A DNA stretch of 64,000 nt from Streptomyces sp. TS71-3 (GTDB lineage: Bacteria > Actinomycetota > Actinomycetes > Streptomycetales > Streptomycetaceae): the NCBI RefSeq assembly GCF_018327685.1, contig NZ_BNEL01000001.1:1426001-1490000 (forward strand), in the 5' to 3' direction. The translations under genes and the position numbers were made by a program. This document shows positions 11,501-19,297 of this stretch, one piece after another (the first letter of the stretch is position 1; each line of letters starts with the position of its first letter). The notes under the pieces were generated by a model, which made no database searches, was not told where the DNA came from, and was given only the letters and a program-made list of their open reading frames with translations.

Positions 11501-14500
11501 TCGGTTGCGTGCCGACGGGTATGGCGTGTTCGTCGAGGTGGGTCCGCATCCGGTGCTCGGAGTGGCCCTCGCGGACGCCTGCGCCGAACCGGGTGATGAG
11601 GGCCCCCGGGCGGGGGACGGCGGCATCCCGGGGGTCGTGGTCGGCAGCCTGCGGCGTGATCGCGGCGGGGTCGACGAGCTGTGGCGGTCGCTCGGCGAAC
11701 TGCACGTGCGGGGATATCCCGTGGCGTGGGACCAGGTGCTGGCCGGCCGGGGCGCCCACCGGGTGGACGTGCCCACGTACGCCTTCCGTCGCCGGCGCCA
11801 CTGGATCGACGAACCGAAACCCCGCATCGCCACGGCGGCGGCGGGCCAGCTGCCCGCCGGGCACCCGTGGCTCGGTGCGATGACGACGCTCGCGGGGCAG
11901 CCCGGGTACCTGTTCGCCGGCCGGATATCGCTGGACGAGCATCCGTGGCTGGCCGACCACGTCGTCTCGGGCGACATCCTGGTGCCGGGCGCGGGCCTGC
12001 TCGACGTGGCCCTGTCGGCGGCGCGCGCGGTGGGCGCCGGCGGTGTCGGCGAACTGACGCTCCTCGAACCGCTCGTGCTGGCCGAGGACTCAGCGCTCCG
12101 GCTGCAAGCCACCGTCGGAGACCCCGACGCGAACGGACGGCGCCCGTTCGCCCTCTACAGCCAGCCGGAAGACACCACAGAGCCGTCGGCCTGGCGACAC
12201 CACGTCACCGGCGAGCTCACGAACGACACTGGTGCGGCCGCTGACGCACCCTTCGAGGACCTCCGGAACTGGCCGGTCCCGGGTACGGAGGCCGCCGGGC
12301 TCGGCGACCTCTACTCGCCCTCGCGGGCTGACGGGCTCGCCTACGGCCCCGCGTTCCAGGGCCTTCGGGAACTGCGACGCCGGGACGACGTCCTCTACGG
12401 GCACGTGCGACTGCCGGAACCGCTCGGTCCGGCGGACTACGGCCTGCACCCGGCCCTGCTCGACGCGGCGTTGCACGTCATCGTGGCCGGCCTGCCGGAA
12501 GCGAGCCCGGACCCCGGGCCGCCCCTGCCGTTCATCTGGTCCGACGTCGAGCTGTACCGCACCGGCCGCACCGAACTCAGGGTGCGCGCCGAGGTCCGAC
12601 GCGGCGACGACACCGGCGGCACGCGCGCCACGCTGTGGCTGGCCGACCCGGCGGGCACACCGGTCGCCCGGGTGGGCGGGCTCCAGTTGCAGCACGGCGG
12701 CGGTCCCGGCCCGCACACGCACCTCGAACACCTCTACCGCGTCGACTTCGAAGCCGCACCCCTCACCGAGGACGCCTCCGCCGAGGACGCCTCCGCCGAG
12801 GACGCCTCTGGGCTCGGCGAACCGCCGGTGCCCGGCGATCCCGTCGCGCTCAACGGCACCGTGGTGCTCGGTGACGCCGCGCTGGGACATGCCCTCGGCG
12901 CCGACGTCGTGGCCGACATGGACGCTCTCCTCGCCGCGCTCGACACCGGCGCGGACACGCCCGAGCGAATAGTGATCGCGCCCCCCGCGTCCGCACCGGC
13001 ACATGCGCAAGACGCCGAGCAGCCCGCCACCGAGCACACCACCGCCGAGCACACCACGACCGAGCACACCAAGACCGACCGGACCGCTCCCGACCGGACC
13101 ACCACCGACCGGACCACCACCGACCGGACCGCTCCCGACCGGGCCACTCCCGAGCCGACCACCGCCGAGCAGACCGCTACCGACGCCCTCCGATCGCTGC
13201 AACGCTGGCTCGCCGACCCCCGGCTCCGCGACACGGAGCTGACCTGGCTCACCCGCCACGCCGTGGCCTCGAACCCCGACGACGAGGTGTCCGACTGGCA
13301 CCACGCCGCCCTCTGGGGCCTGGTGCGCTCCGCCCGCACCGAGCAACCGGAGCGTGTCCTGCGGCTGGTGGACCTGGACTCCGGCACGCCCGCCCCCGCG
13401 CTGCTCGCCCGGGTGCTCGGGACACCCGGCGAGACCGAGTGGGTCCTGCGCGGCGACGCGGCGTTCGTGCCACGGGTCAGGCCGCTGGGCGCCCGGGACG
13501 AGGCGCTGACCCTGCCGGGCCGCGGCGGCTGGCACCTGGACGTCGAGAAGCGCGGGCAGCTCGACTCCTTCGCCGTCCTGCCCTCCGACGGCGAGGACGA
13601 CCCGTTGGGGCCCGGCGAGGTGCGCGTCGAGGTGCGCGCGGCCGGTGTGAACTTCCGTGACGTGCTCAACGCCCTCGACGTGGTGCCCGCGCCCCGGCTG
13701 GGCCTCGAATGCGCCGGGATCGTCCGCGAGACCGGAGCCGGCGTCGCGCACGTGCGCCCGGGCGACCGGGTCATGGGCCTGGCCATGGGCACGTTCGGGG
13801 ACGAGGCGCGGACCGGCGCGGCCAGGCTGGTGCGCATCCCCGACACCCTCACGTTCGCGGAGGCCGCGACCATCCCCGTGGCCTTCGTCACCGCGCTCCA
13901 CGCCCTCGACGACCTCGCGGCCCTGGCGCCGGGCGAACGGGTGCTCGTGCACGCGGCGGCCGGCGGCGTCGGCATGGCGGCGGTGCGGCTCGCGCGGCTG
14001 CGCGGCGCGGAGGTGTTCGCCACCGCCGGCCCGGGCAAGTGGCCGGCGCTGCGCGCGCTCGGCCTCGACGACGACCACATCCGCTCCTCGCGCGACACCG
14101 GCTTCGAGGCCACGTGGCTCCGCGCGACCGGCGGTCAGGGCATGGACGTGGTGCTGGGCGCCGTGGCCGGCGAGTTCACCGACGCGTCGCTGCGGCTGCT
14201 GCCCCGCGGCGGGCGCTACCTGGAGATGGGCAAGACAGACCTCCGAACGCCCGCCAAGGTGGCCGCGGACCACCCCGGCGTGGACTACCGCGCGTTCGAC
14301 GTGACGACCGACATCGCGCCCGCGCGCATCACGGCCCTGCTGTCCGAACTGGCCGACCTGCTCGCCCGCGGTGCGCTCGCCCCGCTGCCCCTCGCGGCCT
14401 ACGACGTGCGCCACGCACCGCACGCCCTGCGCCACATGCAGCAGGCGCGGCACGTGGGCAAGCTGGTGGTCACCATGCCGCGGGCCCTCGACCCGGACGG

Positions 14501-15593
14501 CACCGTGCTGATCACCGGCGGAACGGGCGAACTCGGCCGGGCCCTCGCCGCGCACCTCGTCCGCGCACACGGCGCCCGGCGGCTCCTCCTGTCGTCACGG
14601 CGCGGCCCCGGCACCCCCGCCGCCGGAGAACTCGTACGGGAGCTGGAAGCCGCGGGCGCCGAGCAGGTGCGCGTGGTGGCGTGCGACGTGGCGGAGCGGG
14701 CCGAGGCCGCCGCGCTGCTGGAGCACGAGGTGGACCCCGCGCACCCGCTGACGGCCGTGTTCCACCTCGCCGGCGTGCTGGACGACGGCCTCGTGCAGGG
14801 CTTCACCGGGGAGCGCCTGCGCCGGGTGATGGCGCCCAAGGTGCGCGGCGCGCTCCATCTCGACGAGCTGACCGAGCGGCTCGACCTGGCCGCGTTCGTG
14901 CTCTTCTCCTCGGTGGCGGGCACGCTGGGCACGGCGGGCCAGAGCGGTTACGCCGCCGCGAACGCCGCCCTGGACGCGCTGGCCGCCCGCAGGCGCAAGC
15001 GCGGCCTCCCCGGCACCAGCCTCGCCTTCGGCCTCTGGGAGCAGGCCGGCGTGGGCATGACCGCGCACCTGGGCAGGGCCGAACTGGGCCGGCTGCGGCG
15101 CCAGGGCATCGGCACGCTGACCGCCGACGAAGGGTTGCGCGCCCTCGACGCGGCGCTGGCGCGGCCCGAGCCCTGCCTCGTGCCCGTCCACCTCGAACTC
15201 GCGGCGCTGCGACACGCGCTCGGCGACGCCGAACCGCCCGCCCTGCTGCGCGCGCTGGTGCCGCCACCCGGGACCACGCACCGGACCGGTGCCGCCGAGG
15301 GCCAGGCCGCGCTGAACGAAGGCGCCGCCGAGCTGTCAGAAGCCGACCGGCTCGCCGCGCTGGTGGACGTCGTCCGCGGCGAGGCGGCGGCCGTACTCGG
15401 CCTCCCCGGGCCCGGCGCCGTGCCGCCGGACAAGGCCCTGCGCTCCCTCGGGATCGACTCGCTCACCATGATCGAATTGCGCAACCGGCTCTCCAAGCGT
15501 GCGGGGACCACCCTGCCGGCCACCTTGGTGTTCGACCATCCGACCGCCCACGCCATCGCCGAACTGCTGCTCCGCGGCGGCGTCACACCATGA
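5583..15593 (+). CDS. Cis-AT PKS: loading module KS(Ser)-AT-ACP plus KS-AT-DH-ER-KR-ACP
   Basis: 3336 residues. The N-terminal 85 residues are Gly/Ala/Pro/Ser-rich. Loading module: KS (about 89-510) whose active-site Cys is Ser261 (TASSSS), AT (620-930), ACP (1055-1137, GFDSL). Extension module: KS (1159-1583, Cys1332 in TACSSS), AT (1695-1993), DH (2092-2373, motif HVVSGDILVP and LDAALH), ER (2645-2960, NADPH motif HAAAGGVGMAA), KR (2972-3170, TGGTGELG, catalytic Ser and Tyr in FSSVAG and GYAAAN, LDD of B-type KRs), ACP (3255-3333, GIDSL). Both ATs carry GHSQGE and YASH, the methylmalonyl-type signature. The ER has Val where a Tyr marks 2S-methyl products, so a 2R methyl is predicted. By family rules the product would be a 2-methylpentanoyl-ACP. 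There is no TE. A Thr/Asp/Arg repeat stretch (about 2476-2530) links DH and ER. Start ATG 5583 overlaps the upstream stop. Confidence 0.92.
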   Translation: MNAGPQAANTGDGPDRGSMIHGISTHGGGPANGSGPANGSGRAGGSGRAGGSDPASAPDPAGSPDPASAPVPAGTPDPAHAPDHTNRRPIAVVGIGCRLPARLETPGELWRALIDGVDAVREVPADRWNAAEWVAADPQAPGPGRMASRWGGFLDDVAGFDAEFFGISPAEARQMDPQQRFALEVACSAVEDARRAPASLAGSRTGVFLGAMWQEYPLLTGGDAEAIRTHSATGWDNSVISARIAYALGLRGPAMTVATASSSSLVAVHLAVQSLRSGESDVALAGGVNLMLHPHTSVAMTQLGTQSPDGRCRAFDAGGNGYVRGEGCGVVVLRRLSDALADGDRVYAVIHGSAVNNDGASEGLTAPSPDAQVEVVRAAWRDAGIPPGRAAYAEAHGTGTPLGDVTEAGALGTVFGHGRSAPLRIGSAKTNFGHLESAAGILGLIKAALCVHHGMIPPSLHFRAPNPRIDFAANGLEVVTAPEPWPSGPRFAGVSSFGFGGTNAHVALGQAPPLQAPTTTRAVPDPRKAPEEPACLVVSGTTERALAGNATRLADHLRGAQDGDLADIAYSLATTRTHFGVRGVVVAGSVGEAVEGLGALAEGRGRGGVVAGSVGGCGRVVFVFPGQGGQWLGMGRALLEQSEVFRRAVEECDAALAPHTGWSVVALLRGDTEIDGLTTGGVAAGDLPADGGLPLDRVDVVQPALFAVYVGLAAVWRGWGVVPSGVVGHSQGEVAAAVVCGALSVADGARVVALRSRAVRERAVRGAMGLVERPVEEVRERIASFGASSGALSGASVGGSSGASVGGSLSVAVVNTRRSTVVSGDEEAVDRFLAEMQGTGAFCQRVSVDYASHSAHMDALLPGLREELAGVAPRAGDIAFYSSVTGEVLAGSELGADYWCRNLREPVRFDRALARLRADGYGVFVEVGPHPVLGVALADACAEPAESPGESGGSETGDRAPDPEARGVVVGSLRRDRGGIDQLLRSLGELHVQGYPVPWDRVPAGRGARKVDLPTYAFQRRRHWIDQHDEPAPMSVSASESDGRSWRDEMTALTEPERLPWLVGLVEREAAAALGLPAGTVRPDKVLRDQGFDSLTLVELRNRLVARTRVALPAALAFDRPTPRAIAGLLLERAAAGPDAAVPLPAVPAAAPPKPHGDVPIAIVAMGCRLPDGIDTPEAFWDLLAEGREAIGPFPARWDRWDLGSLRDTELEAEGKPFRRQGGFLRDAELFDASFFGLSPRQARSMDPQQRLVLEVVWEALERAHIRPESLAGSTTGVYLGAMSSDYDVARRWDVDAIDGHQLTGNASSVISGRVAYTLGLEGPALTVDTACSSSLVALHLACAAIRRGECDLALAGGVTVMSTPQMFVEFARLKGLAPDGRCKSFSDDADGTSWSEGAGVLVLKRLSAAERDGDRVLAVVRGTAINQDGLSQGLTAPNGLAQQRVVRDALADARLAPADIDAVEAHGTGTVLGDPIEAGALSEVFSGREQPLYLGSSKSNLGHAQAAAGVIGVMKMVLALAHERLPETLHAGTPSSHVPWEDSALELLRHSRPWPRTRRVRRAGVSSFGMSGTNAHVVLEEAPAARAAAEATGKPGEPPATAPEPLAYPLLISGDDEPALRAQARRWAGWLAGRSPASLRDIAYTAAGSRTHFGVRGVVVAGSVGEAVEGLGALAEGRGRGGVVAGSVGGCGRVVFVFPGQGGQWLGMGRVLLEQSEVFRRAVEECDAALVPHTGWSVLALLRGGLDDDAALLTRVDVVQPALFAVYVGLAAVWRGWGVVPSGVVGHSQGEVAAAVVCGALSVGDGARVVALRSRAVRERAVRGAMGLVERPVEEVRERIASFGASSGALSGASVGGSSGASVGGSLSVAVVNTRRSTVVSGDEEAVDRFLAEMQGTGAFCQRVSVDYASHSAHMDALLPGLREELAGVAPRAGDIAFYSSVTGEVLAGSELGADYWCRNLREPVRFDRALARLRADGYGVFVEVGPHPVLGVALADACAEPGDEGPRAGDGGIPGVVVGSLRRDRGGVDELWRSLGELHVRGYPVAWDQVLAGRGAHRVDVPTYAFRRRRHWIDEPKPRIATAAAGQLPAGHPWLGAMTTLAGQPGYLFAGRISLDEHPWLADHVVSGDILVPGAGLLDVALSAARAVGAGGVGELTLLEPLVLAEDSALRLQATVGDPDANGRRPFALYSQPEDTTEPSAWRHHVTGELTNDTGAAADAPFEDLRNWPVPGTEAAGLGDLYSPSRADGLAYGPAFQGLRELRRRDDVLYGHVRLPEPLGPADYGLHPALLDAALHVIVAGLPEASPDPGPPLPFIWSDVELYRTGRTELRVRAEVRRGDDTGGTRATLWLADPAGTPVARVGGLQLQHGGGPGPHTHLEHLYRVDFEAAPLTEDASAEDASAEDASGLGEPPVPGDPVALNGTVVLGDAALGHALGADVVADMDALLAALDTGADTPERIVIAPPASAPAHAQDAEQPATEHTTAEHTTTEHTKTDRTAPDRTTTDRTTTDRTAPDRATPEPTTAEQTATDALRSLQRWLADPRLRDTELTWLTRHAVASNPDDEVSDWHHAALWGLVRSARTEQPERVLRLVDLDSGTPAPALLARVLGTPGETEWVLRGDAAFVPRVRPLGARDEALTLPGRGGWHLDVEKRGQLDSFAVLPSDGEDDPLGPGEVRVEVRAAGVNFRDVLNALDVVPAPRLGLECAGIVRETGAGVAHVRPGDRVMGLAMGTFGDEARTGAARLVRIPDTLTFAEAATIPVAFVTALHALDDLAALAPGERVLVHAAAGGVGMAAVRLARLRGAEVFATAGPGKWPALRALGLDDDHIRSSRDTGFEATWLRATGGQGMDVVLGAVAGEFTDASLRLLPRGGRYLEMGKTDLRTPAKVAADHPGVDYRAFDVTTDIAPARITALLSELADLLARGALAPLPLAAYDVRHAPHALRHMQQARHVGKLVVTMPRALDPDGTVLITGGTGELGRALAAHLVRAHGARRLLLSSRRGPGTPAAGELVRELEAAGAEQVRVVACDVAERAEAAALLEHEVDPAHPLTAVFHLAGVLDDGLVQGFTGERLRRVMAPKVRGALHLDELTERLDLAAFVLFSSVAGTLGTAGQSGYAAANAALDALAARRRKRGLPGTSLAFGLWEQAGVGMTAHLGRAELGRLRRQGIGTLTADEGLRALDAALARPEPCLVPVHLELAALRHALGDAEPPALLRALVPPPGTTHRTGAAEGQAALNEGAAELSEADRLAALVDVVRGEAAAVLGLPGPGAVPPDKALRSLGIDSLTMIELRNRLSKRAGTTLPATLVFDHPTAHAIAELLLRGGVTP

Positions 15594-15712
15594 CTCCGCG
15601 GCGGCGTCACACCATGACTCCGAGGGGAGCCGCACCATGACTACGCAGAGAAGTCGCGAGATGGCTCCAAGGCGGATCACACGATGGCTCCGCGGTGGAG
15701 CCGCACGATGAA
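15570..15712 (+). repeat. 24-base tandem repeat across the PKS stop codon
   Basis: Two exact 24-base copies (15570-15593 and 15594-15617) start inside the last codons of the PKS gene and each ends in its stop TGA preceded by CACACCA. A third copy of 23 bases (to 15640) and at least two more degenerate copies follow up to about 15712, each keeping the CTCC...CACnATGx core. Short in-frame ATGs are created in each copy but no convincing gene. The expansion fills the whole gap to the next gene. Confidence 0.85.
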
Positions 15713-15740
15713 CGCGTCACACGACGAGAAGGAGTACGCA

Positions 15741-16814
15741 GTGAAGACCGGGGGACTGTACATCGCGGGCATCGGGACCTACCTGCCGCAGGCGACCAAG
15801 GTCGAGCAGGCCGTCGCCGACGGCCGGTACGACCCCGAGGAGGCCGAGGACACCCAGCTGGAGTCCGTCTGCGAGGCCACGGACGAGACACCGCCCGACA
15901 TGGCCGTCAGCGCGGCCCGCAGCGCGCTGGAGCGCTCCGGCCACCGCCCCGCGGACATCTCGCTGATCCTGCACGCCAGCGTCTACTTCCAGGGACTCGA
16001 ACTCTACTCGACGGCCTCCTACATCCACCGGGCCGCGCTGGGCGCCCACTCGGCGCTCGCCTTCGAGGTCAAGCACGCCTCCAACGGCGGCATGACCTCG
16101 CTGGACGTCGCCGCCCGCTACCTCGCGGGGGAGAGCGGGCACTCGGCCGCGCTGGTGACCACCGCGGACAAGTGCTGCCTGCCCGTGATCGACCGGTGGA
16201 ACTGCGACATCGGCATCGTGCCCGGCGACGGCGCGACGGCGATGGTCCTCAGCGGGACGTCCGGATTCGCGCGGGTGCTCAGCACCTCCACGGTCTCGGA
16301 CCCGACCCTCGAACGCCTGCACCGCGGAGACCAGCCCTTCGCCCCGTACAGCGATCCCAGCACGCCGGTCGACCTGCGCTCGCGCAAGCTCCAGTACCTC
16401 GGCGACGTCGAACTCGACGAGTTCACGCGCCGGTTCAGGGCCGGCCTGAAGAACTGCGTCGACACGGCGCTCGCCGACGCCGGCATCGGGCTCCTCGACG
16501 TCACCCGTTTCGCCCTGCCGCACTCCGGGCGCGTCGTGCTCCAGCGGGAGTACCTCCGCGGGCTCGACATCGACGAGGCCCGCACCACCTGGTCCTGGGG
16601 GCGCACCGTCGGCCACCTCGGCGCCGGCGACCAGATATCCGGGCTCGGCCACCTGATGGAGACCGGCGCGCTGAACCCCGGGGACCACTGCCTGATGATG
16701 GGCGTCGGCGCCGGCTTCACCTGGACCTGCGCCGTGGTGCGGATCCTCGAACGTCCCTCGTGGGCGGCGGGCTGCCCGCCGGAGCGGTCCCGGCCGCGGC
16801 CCGAGGACAGCTGA
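15741..16814 (+). CDS. KAS III-like acyltransferase (CerJ/DpsC type, Ser nucleophile)
   Basis: 357 residues with a thiolase-fold ketosynthase III layout. Start: GTG 15741 sits 7 bases after GAAGGAG; an in-frame ATG at 15708 lies inside the upstream repeat and has no ribosome site. The usual KAS III active-site Cys is replaced by Ser114 (HASNGG). The His is kept in LPHSGRV, and the Asn of condensing FabH enzymes is replaced in the stretch GHLGAGDQ, as in the CerJ/ChlB3 class that transfers acyl groups instead of condensing them. DpsC of daunorubicin synthesis is a known Ser-type relative that selects a propionyl starter. Here it sits between a PKS that could yield propionyl or 2-methylpentanoyl chains and an AT-ACP protein, so a role in moving a short acyl chain onto an ACP or another acceptor is likely. 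It overlaps the next gene by TGATG. Acyl transfer is inferred, not shown. Confidence 0.8.
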   Translation: MKTGGLYIAGIGTYLPQATKVEQAVADGRYDPEEAEDTQLESVCEATDETPPDMAVSAARSALERSGHRPADISLILHASVYFQGLELYSTASYIHRAALGAHSALAFEVKHASNGGMTSLDVAARYLAGESGHSAALVTTADKCCLPVIDRWNCDIGIVPGDGATAMVLSGTSGFARVLSTSTVSDPTLERLHRGDQPFAPYSDPSTPVDLRSRKLQYLGDVELDEFTRRFRAGLKNCVDTALADAGIGLLDVTRFALPHSGRVVLQREYLRGLDIDEARTTWSWGRTVGHLGAGDQISGLGHLMETGALNPGDHCLMMGVGAGFTWTCAVVRILERPSWAAGCPPERSRPRPEDS

Positions 16815-18337
16815 TGCGCGCCTACGTCTTTCCCGGCCAGGGGTCGCAGAAGAGGGGCATGGGCAAGGGCCTGTTCGAGGAGTTCCCGGATTTGTGCCGC
16901 GAGGCCGACGACGTGCTCGGGTACGCGGTCACGACCCTGTGCCTGGAGAACCCCGAGCGGCTGCTGAACCGGACCGAGTACGCCCAGCCCGCGATATACG
17001 TCGTCAACGCCCTCCACTACCTGACCGCACGCCGTCAGGGCCTGCCGCCCGCGGACTACCTGGCCGGTCACAGCCTCGGCGAGTACAGCGCCCTCCTCAC
17101 CGCGGGCGCCTTCGACTTCGCGACCGGCCTCGCGGTGGTGAAGCGCCGTGCGGAGCTGATGGGGAAGGCGGACGGCGGCGGCATGGCCGCGGTGGTCGGC
17201 CTGTCCGAGACCGCCATCGAGGAGGCCCTGCGCGCGCACGGCGCCACCGGGGTCGTCATCGCCAACCACAACGCGCCCCGGCAGTTCGTGCTGTCCGGCG
17301 GCAAGGACGAACTGGAGCGGATCAGACCCGTCTTCGAGCGCATGGAGGGAGTACGGGGGTTCGTCCCGCTCCGGGTCAGCGGGGCCTTCCACTCGCCGCG
17401 CATGGAGAGCGCCGCCGATGAGTTCCGCGGGTTCCTGGACTCGGTCGACTTCGGCGAACTCGGCACGCCCGTCGTCTCCAACGTGACGGGCAGGCCCTTC
17501 GGGTCAGGCGCGGGGGCCGTCCGGGAAGCGCTCGCCGACCAGATCACACGGCCCGTCCGATGGGCGGCTTGTGTGCGGTACATGCGGGAGGCCGGCGTCT
17601 CGGATTTCGTGGAGATCGGCTCGGGCAGGGTCCTGACCTCCCTCATCGAGAAGATCACGGCGGAGGAGCAGCACGCCGGCGACGAACAGGAGGCACGGGG
17701 CGAGGCTCCGGCCACGACGGTGAACGTCGCGCGGGGCGCGGGGGCCGACGAGCTGGACGCCGGGGACGCAGCACGCCGGGAACTGATCGCCCGCATCAAG
17801 CGCGAGATCCTCCACCCCGAGATCGGCGACGCGGCACTCGGCTTCGCCGACGACGAGTCGTTCCGGCGGCTCGGCCTGGACTCCATCGTGTACGTGCGGC
17901 TGGCCCGCAAGGTCCAGGAGGTGTTCGGCATCCCCTTCAAGCCGGACAGGATCTACGCGCACCGGACGTGCTCCGCCCTCGCCGACTACTTGCTGGCCGA
18001 GCGGGGCGGGGCGGGGACCGAGGCCGATGCGGCGGCGCCGAGGGAGATCCGGCCGACGGAGACCGCGCGGCAGGGGACCGAGCGGAAGGGCGCCGAGCCG
18101 CCGCGAACCGGGCCGCGGGAAACCGAACCGGAGCACACCGAACCGGAGCACACCGAGCCGCGGGAACGGGAACAGGAGCACACCGAGCGGAAGCCCACCG
18201 AACCGGACGAGGCCCCGCCGTGGCGCGAGTACCGTGATGAGCGCGTGCTGGCCGTCCTGCGCGACTGCGCGAACGGCACGCTCAGCGTCGAGAGGGCCAT
18301 CGCGACCATCCGCGCCGGGGGAGCCGCCCGCCGGTGA
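16814..18337 (+). CDS. Free malonyl-type acyltransferase fused to ACP (trans-AT)
   Basis: 507 residues. The AT domain (about 1-290) is FabD-like: FPGQGSQ at the N-terminus, GHSLGE with Ser87, and GAFHS, the malonyl-specific signature. An ACP follows (about 315-395, Ser in LGLDSI). Then comes a charged, repetitive stretch rich in EPEHTEP units and a short helical end (VLAVLRDCANGTLSVERAI) of the kind seen at the C-termini of trans-AT PKS proteins, probably a docking or ACP-interaction element. It is the obvious malonyl donor for the AT-less KS-ACP module at 634-5586. The ATG overlaps the stop of the KAS III-like gene, so the two proteins are made together. A fused AT-ACP is unusual compared with the single or tandem AT proteins of most trans-AT clusters. 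The function of the ACP is not known; it could accept the group handled by the KAS III-like enzyme. Confidence 0.88.
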   Translation: MRAYVFPGQGSQKRGMGKGLFEEFPDLCREADDVLGYAVTTLCLENPERLLNRTEYAQPAIYVVNALHYLTARRQGLPPADYLAGHSLGEYSALLTAGAFDFATGLAVVKRRAELMGKADGGGMAAVVGLSETAIEEALRAHGATGVVIANHNAPRQFVLSGGKDELERIRPVFERMEGVRGFVPLRVSGAFHSPRMESAADEFRGFLDSVDFGELGTPVVSNVTGRPFGSGAGAVREALADQITRPVRWAACVRYMREAGVSDFVEIGSGRVLTSLIEKITAEEQHAGDEQEARGEAPATTVNVARGAGADELDAGDAARRELIARIKREILHPEIGDAALGFADDESFRRLGLDSIVYVRLARKVQEVFGIPFKPDRIYAHRTCSALADYLLAERGGAGTEADAAAPREIRPTETARQGTERKGAEPPRTGPRETEPEHTEPEHTEPREREQEHTERKPTEPDEAPPWREYRDERVLAVLRDCANGTLSVERAIATIRAGGAARR

Positions 18338-18422
18338 GCGGGCGCCGCCCCCTCCCGGTGAGCGGAGGCGCCCCTCCACGCACGCATGATGGGCTCCTGC
18401 ACGCACGCATGAAGGGCCCCTG
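18331..18422 (+). repeat. Two tandem duplications at the AT-ACP stop codon
   Basis: The last codon and stop of the AT-ACP gene (CCGGTGAGCGG) are copied 24 bases later (18331 and 18355). Directly after comes a second 23-base tandem pair, 18377-18399 and 18400-18422, each with CACGCACGCATGA. The gap ends at the stop of the convergent gene at 18443. Confidence 0.75.
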
Positions 18423-18442
18423 TGCGCGCGGAGGGCGGGCCC

Positions 18443-19297
18443 CTACGCCAGCAGCTCGACGAGCCGTTCGCGCACGCCGTCCTTGGGCTCCTCGCTGCTC
18501 GGTACCAGCCTCTCCCGGTCCCGCGGGTCGCGGGAGAGGAAGTGCAGCCGCCCGTCGCGGCGGGCGAGGACCAGGTCGGTGCTGGTGTCGACGATCTCGG
18601 CCGAACCCTCCGCGGTGTAGCGGGTGACGGTGATCAGCGCGGAGCGCTCCGACTCGGCGAGCATCGCGTTGACGTCCGTGGCCGCGTCGCCGTCGGCCGA
18701 CGGGCCCCGGGGCAGCCAGTCGGTGAGCATTCGCAGGGACTCGTCGAACGTGTACAGGCCCAGCTGGTGGACGCCGAGGGCGTCGATGCGGACCATCAGG
18801 CAGATCCGCTCGGGCTGGGGGAGCAGGAGCATCCGCCATGGCTCGCCCGGTTCCGTCCCGGTCGTGCGGGCGTCCAGCACCATCCGGGCCCGCCGCTGGA
18901 ACGCCACGGCGATGCCCAGGTCCCCCCGCACCTGGACCTGCTCGGCCGTGGAGCCCGCCAGGAGGAGCTGGCGTGCGGCGAGGGAGCGGACGGCCTCGGC
19001 GAGCACCTCGTCGGAGGGCCGGGCCTCCAGGAAGTCCACGACCGCGTCCACGGCGGTCAGTTCGGCGATGGTGTACGCACCGAGCAGGACCGGTCCGGTG
19101 TCCACCAGGTGGAGAACGGCGGAGACCAGCCCCTCGGGGACGGACACGTCGCCCGCCTCCGGCGGCATCGGCGGACGCGGGTTGCGCTCCTCAGCGCGTC
19201 CCCCAGCGCCTCCCTCGCCTCGTCCCCCAGCGCCTCCTTCGCCTCGTCCTCCGTCGCGTCCCTCGCCTCCTCCTTCGTCGCGTCGCTCGTCGCTCAT
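18443..19297 (-). CDS. Hypothetical protein, low-complexity N-terminus
   Basis: 284 residues, function not recognised. ATG 19297 overlaps the stop of the upstream gene (ATGA) and follows AAGGAGGG by 5 bases, so the start is well supported. Residues 3-42 are a Glu/Gly/Arg/Asp repeat (GGRGEGGAGG units) encoded by an imperfect DNA repeat. The rest looks like a soluble alpha/beta protein: a hydrophobic stretch near 50-85 (VSAVLHLVDTGPVLL), then segments with LTVTRYTAEG-like strands. No catalytic motif, metal site or transmembrane segment is evident. It is translationally coupled to the equally unknown 19294-20205 gene, and a double-glycine-leader peptide gene lies just upstream of both on the same strand. 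The three may form one small system, perhaps regulated secretion or immunity, but nothing in the sequence proves this. Confidence 0.7.
   Translation of the reverse strand: MSDERRDEGGGEGRDGGRGEGGAGGRGEGGAGGRAEERNPRPPMPPEAGDVSVPEGLVSAVLHLVDTGPVLLGAYTIAELTAVDAVVDFLEARPSDEVLAEAVRSLAARQLLLAGSTAEQVQVRGDLGIAVAFQRRARMVLDARTTGTEPGEPWRMLLLPQPERICLMVRIDALGVHQLGLYTFDESLRMLTDWLPRGPSADGDAATDVNAMLAESERSALITVTRYTAEGSAEIVDTSTDLVLARRDGRLHFLSRDPRDRERLVPSSEEPKDGVRERLVELLA

Noticed and set aside
5523..11960. A 2145-codon open frame on the minus strand opposite the PKS.
   Set aside because: It is antisense to well-defined KS, AT and ACP domains, is Arg/His/Pro-rich without any fold, and arises from high GC codon bias. 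The same holds for long frames at 2317-5886, 12090-14570 and 43518-47240 (minus).
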